Below, piece by piece: positions 48,241 through 58,400 of a DNA stretch of 64,000 bases. Both the position numbers and the translations under genes were made by a program. The notes beneath the pieces are model-generated. The model did not search any database. It saw only the letters and a program-made list of their open reading frames with translations, and had not been told where the DNA came from. This DNA comes from Myxococcus stipitatus (GTDB lineage Bacteria; Myxococcota; Myxococcia; Myxococcales; Myxococcaceae), in the NCBI RefSeq assembly GCF_038561935.1, contig NZ_CP102770.1:4898001-4962000 (forward strand), written 5' to 3'. Every line of letters begins with the position of its first letter. The stretch's first letter is position 1.

Positions 48241-48260
48241 CCGGCCTGCTCGCCGGCCGG
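48241..48260 (-). terminator. Hairpin downstream of the SPFH gene
   Basis: Perfect CCGGCC / GGCCGG stem (48241-48246 and 48255-48260) with an 8-base loop, about 40 bases past the minus-strand stop at 48299. The rest of the 249-base gap (48050-48298) shows nothing further and must contain the ABC-F promoter. Confidence 0.45.
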
Positions 48261-48298
48261 TGCGGACGGCGAGCTCGAAGACGTCCTGACAGCGACGG

Positions 48299-49417
48299 CT
48301 ACTCGTCCTGCTCGGAGGGCGGGCGAGGACGCCGCGCGGGAATCGCGGGCGTTCCGGTGAGCGTCGCGTGCTCGGCCGCGGGGCTGCGCGTCAGGCCCTG
48401 CGCGCTCAGGGACGCGGCGGTGGGGGACTGGCGGGGCGCCTGGGGCGGGGCCACGGGGCGCTGCTGCTTGGGCGTCTCATCCTTGAAGACCTCCTTGAGC
48501 GCCGCGACGGCCCCCAGCGTGGCGGTGGCCTCGTAGGGGATGAACATCTTGTTGTCGCCCTTGCTCATCTCCTGGAGCGTCTCCATGTAGCGCAGCGCGA
48601 GCACCTCGTGCGTGGCGCCGCCATTGTTGATGGCGTCGAAGGTGAGGCGCGTCGCCTCGGCCTTGCCCTCGGCCTCCAGCATGGTGGCGCGCTTGCGGCC
48701 CTCGGCGCGGGCGATCTCCGCGTCGCGCTCGGCTTCGGCGCGCAGGATGCGGGAGATCTTCTCGCCCTCGGCCTGGAGGATGGCGGCGGCCTTGTCGCCC
48801 TCGGCCTTGGTCACCTCGGCGCGGCGCTCACGCTCGGCGGTCATCTGCTTGGCCATGGCGGCCTTGATGGCCTGGGGCGGCTCGATCTCCCGCAGCTCCA
48901 CGCGCGTCACCTTCACGCCCCACTTCTCCGTGGCGTCATCCAGCACCATGCGCAGCTTGCCGTTCACCGTCTCGCGGCTGGTCAGCGTCTGGTCCAGCGT
49001 CAGCCCGCCCATGATGTTGCGCAGGTTCGTCATGGTGAGCTGCTCGATGGCGAGCGCCAGGTTCTCCACCTGGTACAGCGCCTTCGCGGGGTCGACGATC
49101 TGGTAGTAGATGACCGAGCCGACCTCCATGTTGACGTTGTCGTGGGTGATGACCTGCACCGTCTCGAAGCCCATGACCTGCTCACGCAGGTCCACCATGG
49201 TGCTGCGCATGTAGCGGTTGCCCGTGCGCATCTCGATGGGGCGAGGGCTGTCGAGGAACGGGATGAGGATGTTGAGCCCGCTGGACGCGATGCTGTGGAA
49301 CTTGCCCAGCCGCTCCACCACCATGACCTTGGCCTGGGGAACGATGCGAATGCCGGTGACGATGGCGAAGCCGACCACGATCACGGCGATGATGAATAGA
49401 ACGGTCAGAAAGCTCAT
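48299..49417 (-). CDS. qmcA: SPFH/stomatin-family membrane protein (paraslipin, QmcA-like)
   Basis: 372 residues from ATG 49417 (MSFLTVLFIIAVIVVGF), an N-terminal membrane helix; the longer ORF adds 47 residues that lie over the upstream gene. The SPFH domain follows: RIVPQAKVMVVERLGKFHSIASSGLNILIPF. A long Ala/Glu/Arg-rich helical region (AERERRAEVTKAEGDKAAA...) is typical of the oligomerising C-terminal coiled coil. The tail after 330 is Pro-rich and variable. Such proteins form large membrane microdomain assemblies. The start overlaps the stop of the nfeD-type gene (ATGA), so they are translationally coupled, the common nfeD-stomatin pairing. Confidence 0.92.
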   Translation of the reverse strand: MSFLTVLFIIAVIVVGFAIVTGIRIVPQAKVMVVERLGKFHSIASSGLNILIPFLDSPRPIEMRTGNRYMRSTMVDLREQVMGFETVQVITHDNVNMEVGSVIYYQIVDPAKALYQVENLALAIEQLTMTNLRNIMGGLTLDQTLTSRETVNGKLRMVLDDATEKWGVKVTRVELREIEPPQAIKAAMAKQMTAERERRAEVTKAEGDKAAAILQAEGEKISRILRAEAERDAEIARAEGRKRATMLEAEGKAEATRLTFDAINNGGATHEVLALRYMETLQEMSKGDNKMFIPYEATATLGAVAALKEVFKDETPKQQRPVAPPQAPRQSPTAASLSAQGLTRSPAAEHATLTGTPAIPARRPRPPSEQDE

Positions 49418-49902
49418 CGAGCATTCTCCTTCTGTTCCCGCTGGGGAACGGACTGTGTCGCCGACGGGCGGCGCACCCAAAGCTTGAGCCCTTCCACTTG
49501 CTCCACGGTGACCCGCTCGCCCTCGGGAATCGCGCCCGACAGCGTGCGGGCGATCCACAGCTCCCCGTTGATGCGCACGGTGCCCCCGTTCTTCTCGTCG
49601 ATGGCCTCCGTCACCACCGCCTCCTGCCCCATCATGGCCTCGACCCCCGTCTTCAAGTGCGAAGCGGTCCGCATGAAAACGCTTTTGAAGAGGGTGCGCG
49701 ACGCCGCGAACAGGCCCGCGGAGACCAGGGCGAAGAGGAGGAGCTGGAAGTTGATGCCCAGCCCCATGGCCGCGACGAGGGCGGAGACGAGCGCCCCCAC
49801 CGCGAACCAGAGCGTGACGAAGCCGGACAGCTTGATTTCCAACGCGCCACAGAGGAGCGCCGCGACGAGCCAGAGCTGCCAGGCGGTGGGAGTCAGGTCC
49901 AT
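49414..49902 (-). CDS. NfeD-like membrane protein
   Basis: 162 residues. Three to four hydrophobic segments in the first 75 residues (LWLVAALLCGALEIKLSG, FVTLWFAVGALVSALVAAMGLG, LLLFALVSAGLFAAS) precede a soluble OB-fold-like domain (GQEAVVTEAIDEKNGGTVRINGELWIARTLSG, then VTVEQVEGLKLWV). This is the short NfeD form without a ClpP-like protease domain. NfeD proteins partner with the stomatin-type gene that follows, with which it shares an ATGA overlap. The C-terminus is polar. It is the first gene of a two-gene minus-strand operon. Confidence 0.9.
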   Translation of the reverse strand: MDLTPTAWQLWLVAALLCGALEIKLSGFVTLWFAVGALVSALVAAMGLGINFQLLLFALVSAGLFAASRTLFKSVFMRTASHLKTGVEAMMGQEAVVTEAIDEKNGGTVRINGELWIARTLSGAIPEGERVTVEQVEGLKLWVRRPSATQSVPQREQKENAR

Positions 49903-49980
49903 GAAGGTCTCTTTGTCAGCCGGTTCCCTGTCCTGTCAAATCGGGACGAGGGAAGGCGCAAGCGGAATCTTCACGGAAGA

Positions 49981-49996
49981 GGGGCGCGCACGCCCC
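49981..49996 (-). terminator. Hairpin after the secreted-protein gene
   Basis: GGGGCG-CGCA-CGCCCC, a perfect 6-base stem 23 bases beyond the minus-strand stop at 50019. Confidence 0.5.
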
Positions 49997-50018
49997 CCGA
50001 GGGGCCTTCCAGGAGGGC

Positions 50019-50663
50019 CTACTTCACGCGGAACAGCTCGCGCGTCTCGACGATGGGCTGCTGGCCGCCGAGGGTCCGGGTGTAGAGCAGCCGCTGGGGG
50101 ACGCCGTCCGCGCCGCAGTCCAGCGCGTCCAGGGTGAGCGTCTCCTTGAAGATGAGGGTGGTGGGCTTGGGGCCGCGGGTTGTGGCCTTCTCGATGCTGC
50201 CCGCGCGGCTCGCGTAGGTCTTCGCCGGCCTGCGCGTCACGATGAACTCCACCCGGGCGGGCTCGCGGTCGAGGTGGAGCAGGTAGCCGGTGGTGTCCTT
50301 GTGGCTGGGGCCGACGCCGTCCGGGGTGAGGCTGTCGAACTGGACGTGGGTCTCCGCCCAGTAGGTGCCTCGAGGATCTCTCAAGAAGCGGACCGTCAGG
50401 GTGTAGTTGTTCTTGAGCAGGGAGTCATTGGCCATGCGGGTCAGCGGGTCCTGGAGTTGCTCATCGGTCAATGCGCTCTGCCATTCCTTGAACACGCGGC
50501 CCTTGTAGGTGCCCACGTACAGCTCGCGATTCGAGCCGCAGGGCGTGGACTTGCGCGAGCCTGCCTTCGCTTCGCCTCCCATCGCGTGCGCCGGCAGCAG
50601 CAGGGCGGAGGCAAGGAGGAGGGAGAAGGGGAAGGCGAGGCGGTTGTGGCCATGCAAGGACAT
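50019..50663 (-). CDS. Secreted protein of unknown function
   Basis: 214 residues with a signal peptide: a basic start (MSLHGHNR), hydrophobic SLLLASALLLP, and probable cleavage after AHA. The mature part contains two cysteines (STPCGSN and LDCGAD) and beta-rich segments (NYTLTVRFLRDPRGTYWAETHVQF, GYLLHLDREPARVEFIVTRR, TLIFKETLTLDALDCG), suggesting a small exported beta-sandwich. I do not recognise a family. It is divergent from dnaE2 and followed by the hairpin at 49981-49996. Confidence 0.82.
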   Translation of the reverse strand: MSLHGHNRLAFPFSLLLASALLLPAHAMGGEAKAGSRKSTPCGSNRELYVGTYKGRVFKEWQSALTDEQLQDPLTRMANDSLLKNNYTLTVRFLRDPRGTYWAETHVQFDSLTPDGVGPSHKDTTGYLLHLDREPARVEFIVTRRPAKTYASRAGSIEKATTRGPKPTTLIFKETLTLDALDCGADGVPQRLLYTRTLGGQQPIVETRELFRVK

Positions 50664-51015
50664 GGAACCTCCGTGTCGACTGGGGGCGGGGCGACATGGG
50701 CCGATGCCGCGTTCTCGACGCGCACACCTGGCGCGGACGGCGCCACGCGAGCCGATTCACGGTAGGCATCGAGGATCCCGGCGGCAGGCGTTCTCAGGTG
50801 ATGAGCGTTGCTGCCAGGACAGCCACGCGTGGCCTGCGCGATGCCTGTCTGGGTTTGAACGAGGCGCTCGGACGGGCGGCTGTCTGGAAACGTCGTGGCG
50901 CGGAGGACGTGCGGCGTCGGGGGTGGAGCCGGGTCGCTCAACCCGGCGCGTCGCTCGGACGCTGGATGAAGATCCGACCTAGCGCCTGAACGGCTGGTCA
51001 GTGTCTTGATCGGGT
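50664..51015. other. 352-base divergent intergenic region ahead of dnaE2
   Basis: Lies between the starts of the minus-strand secreted-protein gene and dnaE2. It contains short ORFs on both strands, but none has a convincing composition or domain, so I read it as regulatory. The one clear element is the LexA-like site at 50985-51001. Confidence 0.6.
50985..51001. promoter_or_regulatory. LexA-type operator in front of dnaE2
   Basis: CCTGAACGGCTGGTCAG ends 14 bases before the GTG start. It contains a perfect CTGA-N8-TCAG palindrome and matches 15 of 17 positions of the M. xanthus LexA consensus as I remember it (CTRHAMRYBYGTTCAGS, reverse strand). Its position would block initiation, making dnaE2 SOS-inducible. 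Confidence 0.65.
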
Positions 51016-54000
51016 GTGGACTACGCCGAGCTCGTGTGTCGCTCCAACTTCTCGTTCCTGCGCGGCGCCTCCCATCCGGAGGAGCTGGTGCTCACGGCCT
51101 CCCGACTGGGGATGAGTGCGCTGGCGCTGACGGACACGGATGGCCTGTATGGCGCCGTGAAGGCGCATCTGGCCGCGAAGGAGCACGGCCTGCGGTTGAT
51201 ACTGGGCGCGGAGCTGACGCTGGAGGACGGCCCTCCGGTGGTCGTCTACGCGGCGGACTCGGAGGGGTACTCGAACCTGTGCGCGCTGGTGTCGCGCAGC
51301 CGGATGAGCCACCCCAAGGGGGAGTCGGGGCTGCCATGGCGGGCGGTGGCGGAGCGCTCGAGGGGGCTGCTCGCGCTGCTGCCGGAGCCCGCGGCGCTGG
51401 AGCGGGTGACGCCGCTGGCGGAGGCGTTCCCGGAGCGCTTCCACGTCGGGTTGTGCCGGACGCTGTCGGCGGGGGACTCGGCCAGGGAGGCGCGCGCGGA
51501 GGCGCTGGCGCGGGAGCTGGCGGTGCCGCTGGTGGTGCACAACGACGTGCACACGCACCACCGGCGGCGTCAGCCCCTGCAGGACGTGCTGAGCGCCGTG
51601 CGGCACGGGACGACGGTGGACCGGGCGGGGACGCTGCTGTTGCCCAATGGCGAGCGGACGCTGAAGGGGCCCCGGGAGATGGCGCGGCTGTTCGAGGACC
51701 GTCCGGAGGCGCTGGCCCGGACGGTGGAGCTGGCCTCGCGGTGCCGGGCGTCGCTGGATGACCTGCGCTACCGGTTCCCCGAGGAGGACCTGCCTCCGGG
51801 GCGCTCCGCGGATGAGCACCTGCGGGCGCTGACCTACGAGGGGCTCGCGGTGCGCTACCCGTCGGGTGTGCCGCCGGAGGTGGTGAAGCAGATCGAGCAC
51901 GAGCTGCGGCTCATCGCCGCGCTGGACTTCGCGGGTTACTTCCTGTCGCTGTGGGACATCGTCGGCTTCGCGCGGCGGCGGGGGATTCTGTGCCAGGGGC
52001 GCGGGAGCGCGGCGAACTCGGCGGTGTGTTACGCGCTGCAGATCACCGCCATCGACCCGGTGCGGATGGGGCTGTTGTTCGAGCGCTTCCTGAGCATGGC
52101 GCGCAAGGAGCCGCCGGACATCGACGTGGACTTCGAGCACGAGCGGCGCGAGGAGGTGCTCCAGTACGTGTACGAGAAGCACGGACGGCACCGGGCCGGC
52201 ATGGTGTGCGAGGTCATCTGCTATCGAGGCCGGCTGTCGCTCCGGGAGGCCGGAAAGGCGATGGGCCTGTCCCTGGACCAGGTGGATCGGCTGTCGAAGG
52301 TCTCCGCGGCGCACGGCTTCGAGGTGACGCCGGAGGTCCTGCTGGAGGCGGGGCTGTCCGCGTTCGACCGGCGGGTGCAGCGCACGCTGTCGCTGGCGGC
52401 GGAGCTGGAGGGCTTTCCCAGACATCTGTCCATTCACGTGGGGGGCTTCGTCATGACCCGTGAGCCCTTGACGGAGCTGGTGCCGGTGGAGAACGCGGCC
52501 ATGCCGGGGCGGACCGTCATCCAGTGGGAGAAGGATGACATCAACTCCATCGGCTTGCTGAAGGTGGACCTGCTGGCGCTGGGCATGCTCACGGCGCTGT
52601 CCAAATGTTTTGCATTGATTCGCGAGCACCATGGGCGGGAGTTGTCCCTGGCGACGATTCCCGCGGAGGACCCGAAGGTCTACGACATGCTGTGCGAGGC
52701 GGACACCGTGGGGGTGTTTCAAATCGAGAGCCGCGCGCAGATGAACATGTTGCCTCGGCTGAAGCCGAGGACGTTCTACGACCTGGTGGTGGAGATTGCC
52801 CTCATCCGCCCGGGGCCCATCGTCGGGAAGATGGTCCACCCGTTCCTGCGCAGGCGGAACGGGGAGGAGGAGGTGCGCTACCCCAGCGAGGCGGTGCGCG
52901 AGATTCTGGGCAAGACGCTGGGCGTGCCGCTCTTCCAGGAGCAGGCGATGAAGCTGGCGATGGTGGCGGCGGGGTTCTCGGCCGAGGAGGCGGACGGGCT
53001 GCGGCGGGTGCTGAGCCACAAGCGCGCGGAGTCGATGCTGCTCCAGTATCGGGGCCGCTTCGTGGAGGGCTGTCTGTCGCGAGGGTATGAGCGCGCCCAG
53101 GCGGAGGAGTGGTTCGACAACTTCCGAGGCTTCGCGCACTACGGCTTCCCGGAGAGCCACTCCGCCAGCTTCGCGTTGATTTCCTACGCGTCGAGCTGGC
53201 TGAAGTGTCACTACCCCGCGGCCTTCACCACCGCGCTCCTGAACTCCCAGCCCATGGGCTTCTACGCGCCGCACACGCTGGTGGCGGACGTGCAGCGGCA
53301 CGGGGTGGAGGTGAGGCCGGTGGACGTGCGTGTCTCGCGCTGGGATTGCACGCTGGAGGATGGGGGCAAGGCGCTGCGGCTGGGATTGCGGATGGTGAAG
53401 GGACTGGGGGAGTCCGCGGGGCGGCGGGTGGAGTCGGGGCGCGGAGAGGAGGGCTACGCGGACGTGGGCAGCCTGGCGCGGCGGGCGAGGATTCCCCGGC
53501 ATGAGCTGACGCGGCTGGCGCTGGCGGGAGCGCTGGGGCCGCTGTGCGGAGGCTCCCGGCGTCAGGCGCTCTGGGACATCCAGGCGCTGGGGCCGCTGGA
53601 CTCGGATGACCTGTTCTTCGGCATGTCGATGGATGGCACGCAGGTGGAGCTGCCGCCCATGGATGTCTTCGCGCGGGTCTGCGCGGACTACGACACGGTG
53701 GGCCTGTCGCTGGAGAAACACCCCCTGGAGCTCTTGCGACCCATGCTGAGGAAGCAGGGCGCGGTGACGGCGGAGGGGCTGAAGAAGGTGACCTCCGGGC
53801 GCACGGTGACGGTGGGCGGGATGATGATCTGCCGGCAGCGTCCACCGACGGCGCGGGGCATGTGCTTCGTCTCGCTGGAGGACGAGACGGGCATCGCCAA
53901 CCTCGTGGTGCCCCCGGACGTCTACGAGCGCTGTCGCAAGGAGCTGCATGGGGCCCTGTTCGTGGTGGGGCAGGGCGTGCTGGAGCGCTCGGGCAAGGTG

Positions 54001-54093
54001 ACGAATGTGAAGGTGAAGACGGTGTGGGGGCTCGAGACCGCGACCTCACCCAGGGCGGAGCTGCGTACCGCCAAGACGCAGCCGCGTCCCTGA
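51016..54093 (+). CDS. dnaE2: DnaE2 error-prone DNA polymerase III alpha (ImuC)
   Basis: 1025 residues, shorter than replicative DnaE1 as expected for DnaE2. Start is GTG 51016 (MDYAELVCRSNFSFLRGASHPEE). A degenerate PHP domain comes first (RSNFSFLRG in place of the metal-binding HxH). The polymerase core has the three catalytic aspartates: Asp370 and Asp372 in PDIDVDFEHE, and Asp518 in KVDLLALGML. QGRGSAANS and GPIVGKMVHP match family blocks. The C-terminus has an OB-fold (GRTVTVGGMMICRQRPPTARGMCFVSLEDETG). It carries out damage-induced translesion synthesis with ImuB and ImuA. Here it stands alone under its own LexA-like operator, about 7.7 kb after imuB. Confidence 0.96.
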   Translation: MDYAELVCRSNFSFLRGASHPEELVLTASRLGMSALALTDTDGLYGAVKAHLAAKEHGLRLILGAELTLEDGPPVVVYAADSEGYSNLCALVSRSRMSHPKGESGLPWRAVAERSRGLLALLPEPAALERVTPLAEAFPERFHVGLCRTLSAGDSAREARAEALARELAVPLVVHNDVHTHHRRRQPLQDVLSAVRHGTTVDRAGTLLLPNGERTLKGPREMARLFEDRPEALARTVELASRCRASLDDLRYRFPEEDLPPGRSADEHLRALTYEGLAVRYPSGVPPEVVKQIEHELRLIAALDFAGYFLSLWDIVGFARRRGILCQGRGSAANSAVCYALQITAIDPVRMGLLFERFLSMARKEPPDIDVDFEHERREEVLQYVYEKHGRHRAGMVCEVICYRGRLSLREAGKAMGLSLDQVDRLSKVSAAHGFEVTPEVLLEAGLSAFDRRVQRTLSLAAELEGFPRHLSIHVGGFVMTREPLTELVPVENAAMPGRTVIQWEKDDINSIGLLKVDLLALGMLTALSKCFALIREHHGRELSLATIPAEDPKVYDMLCEADTVGVFQIESRAQMNMLPRLKPRTFYDLVVEIALIRPGPIVGKMVHPFLRRRNGEEEVRYPSEAVREILGKTLGVPLFQEQAMKLAMVAAGFSAEEADGLRRVLSHKRAESMLLQYRGRFVEGCLSRGYERAQAEEWFDNFRGFAHYGFPESHSASFALISYASSWLKCHYPAAFTTALLNSQPMGFYAPHTLVADVQRHGVEVRPVDVRVSRWDCTLEDGGKALRLGLRMVKGLGESAGRRVESGRGEEGYADVGSLARRARIPRHELTRLALAGALGPLCGGSRRQALWDIQALGPLDSDDLFFGMSMDGTQVELPPMDVFARVCADYDTVGLSLEKHPLELLRPMLRKQGAVTAEGLKKVTSGRTVTVGGMMICRQRPPTARGMCFVSLEDETGIANLVVPPDVYERCRKELHGALFVVGQGVLERSGKVTNVKVKTVWGLETATSPRAELRTAKTQPRP

Positions 54094-54200
54094 GGGCCGC
54101 GTCCCATGCGCATCCCTCCTGGGGTGTCGTGTGAAACAGCCTCGGCACGCGGCTGGCAAGGGGAGCGCTGGATTCTCTCCCTCGCTCGGACGGACGTGGC

Positions 54201-55463
54201 ATGCCGAAGAATGTCTTCACCGTGTGTTTCTGTGGAACCGGCTGCTCACGGGATGAGGGAGAAGAGACCCGGTACTGGGAATACAAGAACACCCTCATCG
54301 GCTGGCTCGCGAAGAGCGACAAGCGGCTCATCAGCGACAAGGACATCTACGACAAGGAGACGGGCTACATCCCGGTGCGGCTCCACAAGGAGATCTCCGG
54401 TGAGCTCCAGGACACGAAGCTGAGCGCCACCGTGCGCGGGGTCGGTGAGAACGACTGGCACCACCAGATGGATGCGTGCTCCCCGCTGGACAGCTCCCTG
54501 CCTGGGGCTCCCGGGGCGCTGCGCTCCTACGCCCGGACCTACTCCGAGGGAAATCAGCGGAGCATGGTGGGGCAGATTTCAGGCTGGGCCGACGCGGCGC
54601 TCGCGCTGCATGCCGCGAGCCTCGCGGTGGCCAGCGGGGCGGAGCAATACAACTTCATCGGGCACAGCCGTGGCGCCGTCGAGTCGCTCATGGCCGCCTG
54701 GTTCATCCATGCGTATGGGGGGAAGGCCTGCGCCAACATCCCCATCAACATCTTCGCCATCGACCCCGTGCCCGGCACGGGCGTGTGGTACGGCATCCAG
54801 ACCCAGCTGGCACCGAACGTCGCCAACTATGTCGGCGTCTATGCCTGGGACCACCTGGACACGGGCTTCAGCGCGGTGATTCCGCGGCCCAATGCCCGGA
54901 TGACCCAGCATCCTCCCCACGCGGTCATCGAGAACAACCGAGGACTGGGGAGCTCGTGGGCGACGCTCGCGGACCACCGGCAATTGGAGGACCCGCTGGC
55001 GCGCAGCGAATTGGCGCAGCCCGTCGGATACAAGCTCTACGCCTGCCGGGGGCGGCATGGCACCGTCGCGGGCAACTCCACCTCGGATGGTTTGTATGTC
55101 GCATCCAAGGTCAGCCCCGACGTCGCCGCGGTGCCCAAGCTCGTCTACAAGATGGCTCGGGGATATCTGACTCAATGGGATACGACGTTCCAGACGCGGA
55201 GCCGCGTCCGGGAGAACGTCAAGTCGCTGCGGCGGCGCATCCACACGGCGCACACCCACTTCGACACGATGGCGAACGGTGAGGCCCGGACGTCTCGCAC
55301 GGTGCTGCGGCCGAGCGTGCGGCGGGTCTCGTCCATCCACGGCCGAGGCAGCACGGAGCGCTACTACTTCGAGGATGTGGTGGGCACGCCGCCGCTCAAC
55401 CTGGCGTTTCCCTGCACCATCGAGCAGGCCGGTGGCGGCTGGGTGGACTGGACGTTCCTCTGA
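54201..55463 (+). CDS. Alpha/beta hydrolase resembling T6SS lipase effectors
   Basis: 420 residues, no signal peptide. The N-terminus VFTVCFCGTGCSRDEGE resembles the FDGTGN entry motif of DUF2235/Tle1-type lipases. The nucleophile elbow GHSRGA places the catalytic serine at 156; AIDPVPGTG is a candidate acid, and a late RGRHGTV a candidate histidine. Known Tle-type enzymes cleave phospholipids and are delivered through type VI secretion, but no VgrG, PAAR or Hcp is visible here, so delivery is inference. The C-terminal 100 residues are basic (RVRENVKSLRRRIHTAHTH) and unrecognised. It is followed 34 bases later by the PLD-protease fusion, probably in the same transcript. Confidence 0.7.
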   Translation: MPKNVFTVCFCGTGCSRDEGEETRYWEYKNTLIGWLAKSDKRLISDKDIYDKETGYIPVRLHKEISGELQDTKLSATVRGVGENDWHHQMDACSPLDSSLPGAPGALRSYARTYSEGNQRSMVGQISGWADAALALHAASLAVASGAEQYNFIGHSRGAVESLMAAWFIHAYGGKACANIPINIFAIDPVPGTGVWYGIQTQLAPNVANYVGVYAWDHLDTGFSAVIPRPNARMTQHPPHAVIENNRGLGSSWATLADHRQLEDPLARSELAQPVGYKLYACRGRHGTVAGNSTSDGLYVASKVSPDVAAVPKLVYKMARGYLTQWDTTFQTRSRVRENVKSLRRRIHTAHTHFDTMANGEARTSRTVLRPSVRRVSSIHGRGSTERYYFEDVVGTPPLNLAFPCTIEQAGGGWVDWTFL

Positions 55464-55497
55464 GTCATCGCCCATCCAGGCGAGGAGTTCGACGGCG

Positions 55498-58400
55498 ATG
55501 AGCAAGATTGACGACGTATTGGCCCAGGTTCCCGAGCGCTACTTCACGCACGAGAGCGGGGAGAGCTATGTGCGAATCCTGGACACGCCTCGCATCTGGG
55601 GGCTGCCCTTCGGGCCGGAGATCATGCCGGCGGCGAGGAGCCGCACGAAGGACTTCGAGCGCGCCATCATCGAGGTCGTCCAGAAGACGCGGTTCCGCTG
55701 TGACGTGGCCTCGCTCAACAGCCCGGACCCCTCCTGGGCCAAGGTGATTCTGGGAGCCATCGACACGGCGATGATGGCCAATCGCGGCCGTCCCGCCCTC
55801 CAGTTCCGGTTCCTCTTCGGGCAGACGCCCATGGTCTTCAAGGACGGCACGTCGCCGAACCTCATCGACTTCCAGGGCGCGCTGATTCGCCTGGTGCGCT
55901 CCCGACAGCGGGCCTGGGGCGCGGCGCCGGACCTCTGGATGGCGAAGTTCTTCCGCTTGCAGAAGGGGCTCGTGTCGGGGTTCTCGGCCTTCGTCAGCGC
56001 GTCCTTGCCGTCCTGGATGGTGGCCGAGCCCGATGACGACTTCACCAAGATGACGTGGAACCACTCGAAGATCATCGCCTCGGATGGTCTCGAGTCCCTG
56101 GTCGGCGGGCACAACCTCAACATGGACCTGTTCACCAGCTACCCGCCCGTGCATGACGTGTCCGTCGTCATGCATGGCGACGCGGCCCTGGGCTCGCAGC
56201 GGTTCCTGGACAGGATGTGGGGCTGCGGCACGGACGTGGTGACGAAGGAGTTCCTGGACCCGGGCACCTGGACGTGGAGGAACGGGGACGACGCGAGTGT
56301 TCGCAGGCTCGAGGACCCGCTGAGCTCCCGGGAGGCGAGGGACCACCGGGCCGAGCGCGGGCGGGAGTTCGCGCGGCTGCATCGCGGCAGCCTGCCGGGG
56401 GAGCGGCCCCGTCCCCGTCGTGGCGCGTTCGAGCCCCTGCCCACCATCCTGGAGGAGGAGACTCCGGAGGACCTGAGCGCCGAGGCGATTCGCGAGGACG
56501 ACCTCCAGACGCTGCGCGACCTGGAGGGGCCTGTCTTCAAGGAGGAGAAGGTCATCGGCTATGCGGGCCTCGATGAGTACAAGAAGGCGAGTCGAGTCCT
56601 GTCCATCGGGAAGCACTGGTCGGGCCCGGACATGGAACGGGACTACGAGCATGCGTCGGAGATCATGAAGTCGGTGTTGATTCACGGCGCCACGAGCACG
56701 CTCCGGCTGTCCCAGATGGACCTGGTGAGCGCGTGGAAGAAGAAGTGGTCATCGCATGTGGTCTGTCATTGGATCATGGAGGCGTTGATCGCCAACCCCA
56801 GGCTGCAGGTGCAGGTGGTGGTCTCGCCCCTGGACGCCGGAGCAGGGGCGGAGGGTGACCAGTATTCGTTTGGTTCGGGGGCGTGCCGGACGTTCGAGCT
56901 GTTCCAGTACTACATGGCGAACGCCGTCGAGACAGACACGCGGCGGCCGGATGCGGAGACGCGGCTGGCGGCCCTGGAGCGGCTGCACATCGCTCCGTTC
57001 TATTACACGGAGGTTCCCCGGGAGAAGACGCGGGAAGGGGAGTCGTACTTCTGGCCGGAGCTGACGCCGGAGGGCTTCACCGCGACGTTGAAGCAGCCAT
57101 CACTCGCGCAGGTGCCGCCGGTCAAGGGCATCATCGGGAGCGCGGTGGAGTCCGTGAAGAAGGCGAGTGGCGCCGTCTTCCCGAAGGTTCCGTCCGCGCC
57201 GGGCAATCACACCAAGATCATGATTGCCGATGACCAGGCGTATGTCGTCGGGTCCGACAATCTCTATCCAGGCTTCCTCTCGGAGTTCAACTACCTCGTC
57301 GAGGGGCCGGCCGCGGTGGCGGACCTGCTCCGGACGTACTGGGAACCGCTGTGGCATTACTCGGGCGCGCACTGCGTGAATCCCGCGTGCAAGAAGGGCT
57401 GCACGACGCTCTCGAAGGTGCCCCGGGATTCACTGGGGTTGGGGCGGAGTCTGCTCTTGGGGCTGCCGGCGACCCGGCTGATGAAGTCCTCGGGGCTCGG
57501 GATGTTGCCGCGCTCGGAGTTCTTCAGCGGGATGGTCGAGCCCTCCTTGCCTTCGCTCACCGCACGGCCCTCGTCGTCCTTCTTCGGGCGAGGGGGCGTG
57601 GGCCAGCAGGTCTGGTCTCCGCCGCTGCTGCATCCCGACAACCGGGGGAAGGTCATCCGGGTCGATCTGCGTGCGCCGCCGGACCTCGCGCCGATTCTCG
57701 AGAAGGATGCGGAGGCCGCGCTGAAGGGCATGATGGAGCGGAGGCAACGGGAGCTCCTGGCCCCGCCTCGTCCGTCGAGCAGCTCCACGACGGCGAGCCA
57801 GACGCCTCCCTCGACGCAGGTGTCGAGCTCGGTCTCCAGCTCCTATGAGAACGGCGACAAGATCGAGGGGGACCACTACTACACCGACCAGCAGATCTTC
57901 ACGTTGCTGGGCCACTACCTCGGACGGGTGCCGAATGTGTCCGTGCTGCGTGGAATCAACAGCCACGTGCTCGCTCGCATCGCGCCGGACACGTATGACG
58001 AAGCCCTGCATGGGTTGATGGCGGGTGGGGCGCCGCGCATCATCGTCCAGCCCTACAACGTCAATGGCAACCATTGGGGGTTGATCTTCATGCGGGTGGC
58101 GCCTCCCTCGGGGGGCGCGCGAGGGCAGGCCCGGGTGCTCTACATCGACCCGCTCAGTCCGGACTCCGTGCCCAACCTGGGCACCTTGGGACGGGCGTTC
58201 CCGGACCTGCTGGTCGAGCGATGCGGTGTCCGCTACCAGAACGACCGCAGGGTGGGCCATGACGGTGGACAGAACAGCTGTGGTCCCTGGGTCATCGAGC
58301 TTGCGCGGTGGCTCGTCTCGCATGACGGGGCACTGCCCGTGCCCGACAGGGATCCTCGCGAGGCGGCCCTTCGCTTCCGCGCGCAGCACCAGCTGGCCCT

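Noticed and set aside
50696-50989. 97-codon ORF between the secreted-protein gene and dnaE2
   Set aside because: No ribosome site, Arg-rich shadow-like composition, and it runs up to the LexA-like operator; treated as regulatory DNA.
50998-53949. 983-codon open frame antisense to dnaE2
   Set aside because: Arg/Pro/His-rich shadow typical of high-GC coding DNA; dnaE2 on the other strand has all catalytic residues.
56399-56560. UIM-like acidic segment in the middle of the PLD-protease protein (LEEETPEDLSAEAIRE)
   Set aside because: The spacing of Ala and the required Ser does not satisfy the UIM consensus, unlike the small ORF downstream.
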